DNA from: Roseicyclus sp.
GTDB taxonomy: Bacteria > Pseudomonadota > Alphaproteobacteria > Rhodobacterales > Rhodobacteraceae
Direction: 5' to 3'
Length of the DNA: 64,000 nt
NCBI GenBank assembly: GCA_018401965.1
Contig: JAGYJU010000020.1
Coordinates: 434,001 to 498,000, forward strand
Shown in pieces: positions 57,594 through 64,000 of this stretch. The notes below the pieces were generated by a model that had not been told where the DNA came from, did not search any database, and saw only the letters and a program-made list of their open reading frames with translations. Position numbers and translations under genes: made by a program. How positions within the stretch are numbered: position 1 is the first letter of the stretch; the number at the start of each line of letters is the position of its first letter.

Positions 57594-58370
57594 ATGGCCT
57601 ATGAGACCCTGATCGTCGAGATCGAAGATCACATCGCGCTGATCAAACTCAATCGCCCTGATGCCCTGAACGCCCTGAACAGCCAGCTTCTGGGGGAATT
57701 GGCCAAGGCGCTGAAATCGGCAGATGCCAATGACAAGGTGCGCTGCATCGTGTTGACCGGCAGCGAAAAGGCCTTTGCGGCCGGTGCCGATATCAAGGAG
57801 ATGAGCGAGAAAAGCTTTGTCGACGTGTTTGCCGAGGACATGTTCGGCACGGATGCCGAACAGATGCTGCGCACCCGCAAGCCGATCATCGCCGCCGTCG
57901 CGGGCTATGCGCTGGGCGGGGGCTGCGAATTGGCGATGATGTGCGATTTCATCATCGCCGCCGACACCGCCAAGTTCGGCCAGCCCGAGATCAACCTGGG
58001 CGTGGTTGCGGGCATGGGCGGAACACAGCGCCTGACGCGATTCGTGGGCAAGTCCAAGTCGATGGACATGCACCTGACCGGCCGGTTCATGACCGCCGAA
58101 GAGGCAGAGCGCTGCGGGCTGGTCAGCCGCGTCGTTCCCGCCAAGAAGCTGATGGACGAGGCGATGGGCGCGGCGGGCAAGATCGCCGAAAAATCCATGC
58201 TGGCCGCCATGGCCGCGAAAGAGGCGGTGAACCGCAGCTATGAAACCACGCTGCGCGAGGGTTTGTTGTTCGAGCGGCGCCTGTTCCACAGCCTCTTCGC
58301 CACCGAGGATCAAAAGGAAGGCATGGCGGCCTTTCTGGAAAAGCGAGAGCCGCAATTCCGCGACAAGTGA
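57594..58370 (+). CDS. Enoyl-CoA hydratase
   Basis: The 258-residue crotonase-fold enzyme hydrates 2-enoyl-CoA. The oxyanion segment [11 protein letters not shown] and catalytic Glu residues in [11 protein letters not shown] and Q-P-E-I-N-L-G-V are present, as in short-chain enoyl-CoA hydratases. ATG 57594 gives M-A-Y-E-T-L. It lies between mutM and rpsT, its usual place in this group. Confidence 0.92.
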   Translation: MAYETLIVEIEDHIALIKLNRPDALNALNSQLLGELAKALKSADANDKVRCIVLTGSEKAFAAGADIKEMSEKSFVDVFAEDMFGTDAEQMLRTRKPIIAAVAGYALGGGCELAMMCDFIIAADTAKFGQPEINLGVVAGMGGTQRLTRFVGKSKSMDMHLTGRFMTAEEAERCGLVSRVVPAKKLMDEAMGAAGKIAEKSMLAAMAAKEAVNRSYETTLREGLLFERRLFHSLFATEDQKEGMAAFLEKREPQFRDK

Positions 58371-58642
58371 GCGGATCGATTTTGGCTGTCCCATGCCGGG
58401 GGCAGCCATCGCGTGACGCACAGCCACGCCTTGCACGCAGTCCTGCGATATGGGCCTTGGCCCACATGGACGCGCATTGCGCGCAAAGGCATTTGCATCC
58501 GTCCGCAAAACCGGCTATGCGCCGCGCCAGACATGCGTGTGAGGCCCGCCTAGGCCAGAGTCGTCCGGTAGTGAACCCGGAGTCGGGATCTCCCGCGCTG
58601 AATGCATTTTAACGCGACCCGACCAGACGAAAGAGACATGAC

Positions 58643-58909
58643 ATGGCCAATTCGCCCCAGTCCAAGAAACGCGCCCGTCAGAACGAGCGCCGCTTTGCCG
58701 TAAACAAAGCCCGCCGTTCGCGCATCCGCACCTTCCTGCGCAAGGTCGAAGAGGCTATCGCGGCCGGCGACCACGATGTGGCCGCCGAGGCGCTCAAGAC
58801 CGCCCAGCCCGAGATGATGCGCGGCGTGACCAAGGGTGTGTTGCACAAGAACACCGTCGCGCGGAAAATGTCGCGGCTGTCGTCGCGGGTGAAGGCGCTC
58901 AAGGCCTGA
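58643..58909 (+). CDS. rpsT: Ribosomal protein bS20
   Basis: The 88-residue basic protein has [16 protein letters not shown] and the ending [12 protein letters not shown]. It binds 16S rRNA. It precedes dnaA, as in most Rhodobacteraceae. A terminator follows. Confidence 0.97.
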   Translation: MANSPQSKKRARQNERRFAVNKARRSRIRTFLRKVEEAIAAGDHDVAAEALKTAQPEMMRGVTKGVLHKNTVARKMSRLSSRVKALKA

Positions 58910-58935
58910 GTCGTCCGCAGACCCCACCACAAAAC

Positions 58936-58964
58936 AAGGCGCGCCCAGAAATGTGGCGCGCCTT
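58936..58964 (+). terminator. Intrinsic terminator of rpsT
   Basis: Arms AAGGCGCGCC / GGCGCGCCTT (10 bp) flank a 9-nt loop and are followed by TCTCGTTT. It lies 26 nt after the rpsT stop. Confidence 0.85.
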
Positions 58965-59500
58965 TCTCGTTTCAAATTTCCGTTGTGTTAGAAGTCTGTA
59001 GGCCCTGTGGGTAGATTCGAAGCAGGTTCACATATCTGTCAAGTTTGAAGAGTCGTTGCAGCGGCGCTGCGCTATCCGCTAGCTTGACCAAGCGATTCAG
59101 GCGCCCTGGGGGCGGATTTGCGGGACAAGAACCACAGGTTTGCGCCGGCGGTGATCCGAAAGGGTCAAAGGGATATCCCGCCGCAGGATGGGCCGTGTGT
59201 CTTGGAACAAGAACGGGTGCAGGGGTTCCCTTGCGCGGCAAGTTTCTTTTTCCCGTAGATCTTATCCCCGGCGCCCGGCTTGCGGTCCATGACAACTGGC
59301 ATTTGTGTCGGTGCCCGCGTGTGCATCGAATCGTGAAAGATGTGTTCATGGGTCGGCGTAAGGCGCCCGTCACGACAGGGGGAGGGACAGTCCCCGTGTC
59401 GCTAGACGCGTCCGCGCAATGATCTGCCCTGGGTGGGGCGAGGGTAAGCGGTTGTTCATGGCGGGTAGCCACAAAAACTTGAACGGGGATGATAGGGAAA
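58965..59500 (+). promoter_or_regulatory. dnaA upstream region with four GANTC sites
   Basis: This is a 536-nt non-coding stretch. GANTC (CcrM methylation) sites are at 59014, 59050, 59094 and 59328. Single weak DnaA-box-like sequences are present (near 59264, TTATCCCC) but no cluster of TTATCCACA boxes. An ORF at 59045-59422 has no coding character. The region probably holds the dnaA promoter and leader. An origin here is not demonstrated. Confidence 0.5.
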
Positions 59501-60890
59501 ATGACGCACGAGACGTGGGGGCAAGTTCGGGGCGAGCTGCTGAAATCGGTTGGAGAAAACAACTTCTCAGCGTGGATTGACCCGATCACCTTTGACCGTC
59601 TTGATGACCGCACCGTGCGCTTTCACGTCCCGACCAATTTCTTCGGGTCCTGGGTGTCGCAGAATTTCGGCGACATCATCTTGCGCCACCTGATTTCTGC
59701 CGGCGTCGGTGTCGACCGGGTCGAGTTTTCCGTAGATGCGGGCCTGGGCGAACGTGCCGGCAACCGCAATGCTGCCCCCGTGCGCAGTGTGCAGGCCGCG
59801 CCCGCGCGCACCGCACCCGCCACAGCCCATCGCACCGGCACCGACGATCTGCCGGGCGCCACATTGAACCCGGCCTATACGTTTGACAATTTCATCGTCG
59901 GCAAACCCAATGAATTGGCCCATGCCGCCGCCCGCCGTGTCGCCGAAGGCCGCGATGTCACCTTCAACCCGCTGTTTCTGTATGGCGGCGTGGGCTTGGG
60001 CAAGACGCATCTGATGCATGCGATCGCCTGGGATCTGCGGGCGCGCTTCCCGGAGGCGCGCATCCTCTACCTGTCGGCCGAGCAGTTCATGTATCGGTTC
60101 GTGCGCGCGCTGCGTGAACAGGACACGATGACCTTCAAGCAGATTTTCCGGTCGGTCGACGTGTTGATGGTCGACGATGTGCAGTTCATCGCCGGCAAGA
60201 CCTCGACGCAGGAAGAATTCTTTCACACCTTCAACGCGCTGGTTGAAGAGGGCAAACAGATCATCATTTCCGGCGACCGCGCGCCGGTCGACATGGAAGA
60301 ACTGGATGCGCGCATCGCGTCGCGGCTTCAATGCGGGCTGGTGGTCGATCTGCACCCGACGGATTACGAATTGCGCTTGGGCGTGTTGCAGCACAAGGCC
60401 GAACAGGCCATGGCGCGCAACCCGCAGATCAAGCTGTCCGAGGGCGTGCTGGAATTCATGGCCCTGCGGATTTCGACCAATATCCGCGTGGTCGAAGGGG
60501 CGCTGACACGGCTGTTTGCCTTTGCCGATCTGGTGCGCCGCGAGATCACGGTGGACATGGTGCAGGATTGCCTGGCCGATATCCTGCGCTCGACCGACCG
60601 CAAGGTGACACTGGACCAGATCATCAAGACCTGTTGCGAATATTACAAGATCCGGCAGGCCGATATCACCGGATCCAGCCGCGCACGCGCGGTGTGCGCG
60701 GCCGCGCCAGATGGCGATGTACCTGTCCAAGGCGCTGACCTCGCGCAGCTATCCGGAAATCGCGCGCAAACTGGGGGGGCGTGACCACACCACGGTCTTG
60801 TACGGTGTGCGCAAGATCGAGGAATTGATGTCTGTGGACAGCCAGATCGCGGAAGACGCGGAGATCTTGCGCCGGATGCTGGAGGCCTAA
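59501..60890 (+). CDS. dnaA: Chromosomal replication initiator DnaA, one apparent frameshift
   Basis: DnaA opens the replication origin. Domain I starts [10 protein letters not shown]. The AAA+ domain has [12 protein letters not shown] and the Asp-rich Walker [11 protein letters not shown]. The DNA-binding domain IV is split: the frame breaks near 60697-60700 (GTGTGCGCGG). Deleting one base restores [11 protein letters not shown] and [12 protein letters not shown] up to the stop at 60888. The corrected protein has about 462 residues. A sequencing insertion is likely because DnaA is essential. ATG 59489 is an alternative start. Confidence 0.93.
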
Positions 60891-61025
60891 CCGCCTGTGT
60901 CATGGGCCATGAGACCCGAGAGGGCTTGACGCCCGTGGCCAGCCCGGACACTCCTGTAAAAAACGGTTGTGCTGACGGGGGATGGGGCTAGTCTCACACC
61001 CCCGCATCTTGTCGGAGCAAGGGTT

Positions 61026-62144
61026 ATGAAACTATCGATCGAGCGCGCCACGTTGTTGCGCGCTGTCTCTCAGGCGCAGTCGGTGGTTGAGCGTCGCAAC
61101 ACCATCCCGATCCTCGCCAATGTGCTGATCGAAGCCGAGGGCGACAGCGTCAGTTTCCGCGCCACGGACCTGGACATCGAGGTGGTCGACAAGGCCCCCG
61201 CGATGGTGGAACGCGCCGGCGCCACGACCGTGTCGGCGGTGACATTGCACGAAATCGTGCGCAAACTGCCCGATGGTGCGCTTGTGACCCTGAGCGATGA
61301 CAGCGCGTCTGGCCGGTTGACGGTGCAGGCCGGGCGGTCGAATTTCCAGCTTGCGACGCTTCCCAAGGAAGATTTCCCGGTGATGACGGCGTCGGAATAC
61401 GGCGCGAATTTTTCCTGCCCCGCACCGGTGTTGCGGCGCTTGTTCGACAAGTCCAAATTCGCCATTTCAACCGAGGAAACCCGGTATTACCTGAACGGCG
61501 TCTATTTCCACGTGGCCGATGGCGAAAACGGCCCGGTGTTGCGCGCGGTGGCCACCGATGGGCACAGGTTGGCGCGGATCGACGCGGCGCTGCCCGATGG
61601 GGCGGCAGGCATGACCGGGGTCATCGTGCCCCGCAAGACCGTGGGCGAGATGCGCAAGCTTTTGGAAGATGACGATGCCAAGATCGCGGTGTCGGTGTCG
61701 GAAACCAAGATCCGCTTTGCGACGCCGGAAATTACCCTGACCTCCAAGGTCATCGACGGAACATTCCCCGATTACGCGCGGGTGATCCCGACCGGCAACA
61801 CCCGCCGCATGGAAGTGGACGCGGCCGATTTCGCCAAGGCGGTCGACCGGGTTGCCACCGTCAGTTCGGAACGGTCGCGCGCGGTGAAGATGTCGCTGGA
61901 TGAAGACCGGCTGGTCTTGTCGGTGAACGCACCCGATGCGGGCAATGCCGAGGAAGAACTGGCCGTGGCCTATGCCGACGAGCGGCTGGAGATCGGGTTC
62001 AACGCCAAGTACCTGCTGGAAATCGCCAGCCAGGTGGACCGCGAGAACGCGGTATTCCTGTTTTCCACCCCCGGCGAGCCGACCCTGATGCGCGAAGGCA
62101 ATGACACGTCCGCGATCTATGTCGTGATGCCGATGCGGGTGTGA
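61026..62144 (+). CDS. dnaN: DNA polymerase III sliding clamp (beta subunit)
   Basis: DnaN is the ring-shaped clamp that holds polymerase on DNA. The 372-residue protein has three clamp domains and begins M-K-L-S-I-E-R-A. It ends Y-V-V-M-P-M-R-V, the usual hydrophobic cleft end. AAGGG precedes the ATG at 61026. It follows dnaA by 135 nt. Confidence 0.97.
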   Translation: MKLSIERATLLRAVSQAQSVVERRNTIPILANVLIEAEGDSVSFRATDLDIEVVDKAPAMVERAGATTVSAVTLHEIVRKLPDGALVTLSDDSASGRLTVQAGRSNFQLATLPKEDFPVMTASEYGANFSCPAPVLRRLFDKSKFAISTEETRYYLNGVYFHVADGENGPVLRAVATDGHRLARIDAALPDGAAGMTGVIVPRKTVGEMRKLLEDDDAKIAVSVSETKIRFATPEITLTSKVIDGTFPDYARVIPTGNTRRMEVDAADFAKAVDRVATVSSERSRAVKMSLDEDRLVLSVNAPDAGNAEEELAVAYADERLEIGFNAKYLLEIASQVDRENAVFLFSTPGEPTLMREGNDTSAIYVVMPMRV

Positions 62145-62180
62145 CGGCGCTGGGCGGGCCCAGCTGCACCGCCAGCATGC

Positions 62181-62203
62181 GTATTTATGGGAAGATGAAG
62201 GGG
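62181..62203 (+). repeat. Intergenic repeat copy 4 (partial)
   Basis: GTATTTATGGGAAGATGAAGG resembles the tail of the repeats at 4184 and 18631 but lacks the CTCCGGCGG core. It lies just upstream of recF and may include its ribosome-binding region. Confidence 0.4.
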
Positions 62204-62211
62204 AGGGGGCG

Positions 62212-63312
62212 ATGACCGCGGTGTTCGTCGCAACCCTTGCCCTGTCGCATTTCCGCAGCCATCGCCGCGCGCGGGTTCATCTGGATGGGCGCCCCGTGGC
62301 GCTGTTCGGGCCCAATGGCGCGGGCAAGACCAACCTGATGGAGGCCGTGTCGCTGTTGTCGCCGGGGCGCGGACTGCGCCGGGCGAATGCCGAGGACATC
62401 ATCCGCCGCCCCGAGGCGATCGGCTGGAAGATCAGTGCCGGGATCGCGGGTGCGGGGCTGGGTCACCAGATCGAGTTGATGGCAGAGCCGGGGCAGGCGC
62501 GCGTCACGCGGATCGATGACAAGCCCGCGCCGCAAACGGCGCTTGCGCGGCTGATCCGGATCGTCTGGCTGGTGCCCGCGCAGGATCGGCTCTGGATCGA
62601 GGGCGCAGAGGGTCGGCGGCGTTTCCTGGACCGGATCACCCTGAGTTTCGAGCCCGGCCATGCCGAGGCGACCCTTGCCTATGAAAAGGCGATGCGCGAG
62701 CGCAACCGTTTGCTGAAGGACCAGGTCACGGACGCGCGCTGGTATGGCGCGCTGGAACGCCAGATGGCCGAGGCGGCGGCGATGATCACGGGCAATCGCC
62801 GCGCGGCGCTGGCGCGGATCATGGCGGCGCAGCAAGGGGCGGAAACCGCCTTTCCGGCGGCCGACCTGGTGCTGGACACCGATGATTTGACCGAGGCCGG
62901 CGATTTCGCGGCGGCCTTTGCCGAGAGCCGGGGCCGTGACATGGCGGCGGGGCGCGCGTTGATCGGGCCGCATCGCGCCGACCTGGCCGCGACATATGTC
63001 GACAAGGCGATGCCCGCCGCGCAATGTTCGACGGGGGAACAAAAGGCACTTTTGATTTCGCTGGTGCTGGCCAATGCGCGCGCGCTCAAGGCCGATACCG
63101 GGGCGGCGCCGCTGGTCTTGCTGGACGAGGTGGCGGCGCATCTGGATGCGGCCCGGCGCGCGGCCCTGTTCGACGAGATCTGCGCCCTTGGCGCGCAGGC
63201 CTGGATGACCGGCACCGGCCCGGAATTGTTCAGCGACCTTGGCGCGCGCGCGCAGCATCTTGCCGTGGCCGAAAATGCCGGCGAAAGCTCTGTGCAAGAG
63301 GAAAGCCCATGA
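62212..63312 (+). CDS. recF: DNA replication/repair protein RecF
   Basis: The 366-residue SMC-like ATPase loads RecA at gaps. Walker A is G-P-N-G-A-G-K-T-N (about 33), the signature is S-T-G-E-Q-K-A-L-L and Walker B is L-V-L-L-D-E-V-A. It has the normal length. The stop overlaps the LysE start as ATGA. gyrB, the usual neighbour, probably follows beyond the window. Confidence 0.93.
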   Translation: MTAVFVATLALSHFRSHRRARVHLDGRPVALFGPNGAGKTNLMEAVSLLSPGRGLRRANAEDIIRRPEAIGWKISAGIAGAGLGHQIELMAEPGQARVTRIDDKPAPQTALARLIRIVWLVPAQDRLWIEGAEGRRRFLDRITLSFEPGHAEATLAYEKAMRERNRLLKDQVTDARWYGALERQMAEAAAMITGNRRAALARIMAAQQGAETAFPAADLVLDTDDLTEAGDFAAAFAESRGRDMAAGRALIGPHRADLAATYVDKAMPAAQCSTGEQKALLISLVLANARALKADTGAAPLVLLDEVAAHLDAARRAALFDEICALGAQAWMTGTGPELFSDLGARAQHLAVAENAGESSVQEESP

Positions 63313-63935
63313 CCCTGACCCTTGCCCAGATCGCGCTTTATGCGGGCGCGTTGTTCGTCTTGTTCCTGACGCCCGGCCCGGTCTGGCTGGCCTGTGGCGC
63401 GCGGGCGCTGGCGCATGGCTGGGTTGCGGCGATCCCGCTGATCGCGGGCGTGGCGCTGGGCGATGCGCTGTGGTCGATCACGGCGACGCTGGGGCTTGCC
63501 TGGATCGTGGGCAGTTATGACTGGGTGATGGAGGCGCTGCGCTGGGTCGCGGTGGGGGTGTTTGTGCTGATGGGCTGGCTGTTGATCCGCAACGCCGACA
63601 AGACCATCGCCGCCGACAGCGCCCTGACCCGGCCGGGCGCCTGGGCGGGGTTTGCGGCGGGCATCGCCGCCATCCTGGCCAACCCCAAGGCGATCTTGTT
63701 CTACATGGGCATGTTGCCGGGGTTCTTTGACCTGACCAGTGTCACCGCACCCGATATCGTGGTGATCGCGCTGGTGTCGGCCTTGGTGCCTTTCGTGTCG
63801 AACATCGGCTTTGCAGCCCTGGTCGATGGGGCGCGGCGGCGGTTTTCCAGCCCGGACCGGCTGGCGCGGATCAACCGGGTGTCAGGCGGTTTGCTGATCC
63901 TTGTGGCTGTGGTGATCGCGCTATCCAACCGCTAA
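63309..63935 (+). CDS. LysE/RhtB-family exporter
   Basis: The 208-residue exporter protein has six hydrophobic segments. The signature F-L-T-P-G-P-V-W-L-A is at about residues 18-27, and N-P-K-A-I-L-F-Y lies near the middle. It is coupled to recF by a 4-nt overlap. The substrate is unknown. Confidence 0.85.
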   Translation: MTLTLAQIALYAGALFVLFLTPGPVWLACGARALAHGWVAAIPLIAGVALGDALWSITATLGLAWIVGSYDWVMEALRWVAVGVFVLMGWLLIRNADKTIAADSALTRPGAWAGFAAGIAAILANPKAILFYMGMLPGFFDLTSVTAPDIVVIALVSALVPFVSNIGFAALVDGARRRFSSPDRLARINRVSGGLLILVAVVIALSNR

Positions 63936-63951
63936 ATCTTGGGGGGATCGC

Positions 63952-63980
63952 GTGACAAACCCCGCCATGGGGGGTATAAA
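63952..63980 (+). promoter_or_regulatory. Candidate promoter at the right edge
   Basis: GTGACA (63952-63957) and TATAAA (63975-63980) are separated by 17 bp, containing a CCCC...GGGG inverted repeat. It could drive the next gene, most likely gyrB by synteny, which lies outside the window. Confidence 0.45.
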
Positions 63981-64000
63981 AAGCGCAAGCAAAACAGGCA

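Noticed and set aside
59045..59422. 125-codon ORF upstream of dnaA
   Set aside because: Its composition is not protein-like, no ribosome-binding site is seen, and it lies in the expected dnaA leader.
58965..59500. Chromosome origin in the dnaA upstream region
   Set aside because: Only isolated weak DnaA-box-like sequences are visible; no cluster or AT-rich unwinding element can be shown.

Overview
The window is a GC-rich alphaproteobacterial chromosome segment, most likely from the Rhodobacteraceae (Roseobacter group). Pointers are the rpsT-dnaA-dnaN-recF order at the right end, the ubiB-ubiE-mutM-enoyl-CoA hydratase block beside it, a petP/petR-like regulator pair, CtrA-type TTAA-N7-TTAA sites, GANTC sites upstream of dnaA, and lineage-typical small proteins. 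It is mostly ordinary chromosome with several accessory blocks.

Layout. 0-10 kb: a broken lipoprotein ORF, two small hypotheticals, fadH, argG, a membrane protein, ilvA, and a divergent Hpt / receiver-PP2C pair. 10-15.7 kb: surface polysaccharide genes (kdsD, two sugar epimerases, a Wza-like export lipoprotein, a glycosyltransferase). 15.8-25.7 kb: the hslO-nudix-cca run, a LysE exporter, a two-gene ABC exporter, nagA and rlmD. 25.7-31.8 kb: a NaChBac-type sodium channel convergent with a minus-strand run petP-petR-HDAC-xseB-ispA-dxs. 32-43 kb: ilvE, small proteins, an NlpC/P60 enzyme, an aminopeptidase, a carbonic anhydrase-SbtA-SbtB bicarbonate module, a DUF4139 protein, asd and a DEAD-box helicase. 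43-50.5 kb: an MFS carrier, iron(III) uptake genes and an arsenate operon in which ArsR and ArsC are fused, followed by GAPDH and ArsJ. 50.5-54.3 kb: flagellar genes (a truncated motB, flgN, flgJ, fliK, flgD). 54.3-64 kb: ubiquinone, repair and replication-initiation genes.

Ten single-base frameshifts interrupt eight genes, including dnaA, dxs and ispA, which a living cell is not expected to lack. They are best read as residual sequencing indels rather than pseudogenes, so affected genes are annotated as single CDSs across the shift. The motB truncation is different: it is a real loss of all sequence after about 30 codons.

The most notable items are the ArsR-ArsC fusion in an ArsJ operon, the inorganic-carbon module in a presumed heterotroph, the GTAG-type REP doublet that supplies stop codons to two convergent genes, the CtrA-box-associated genes, and the motB remnant.
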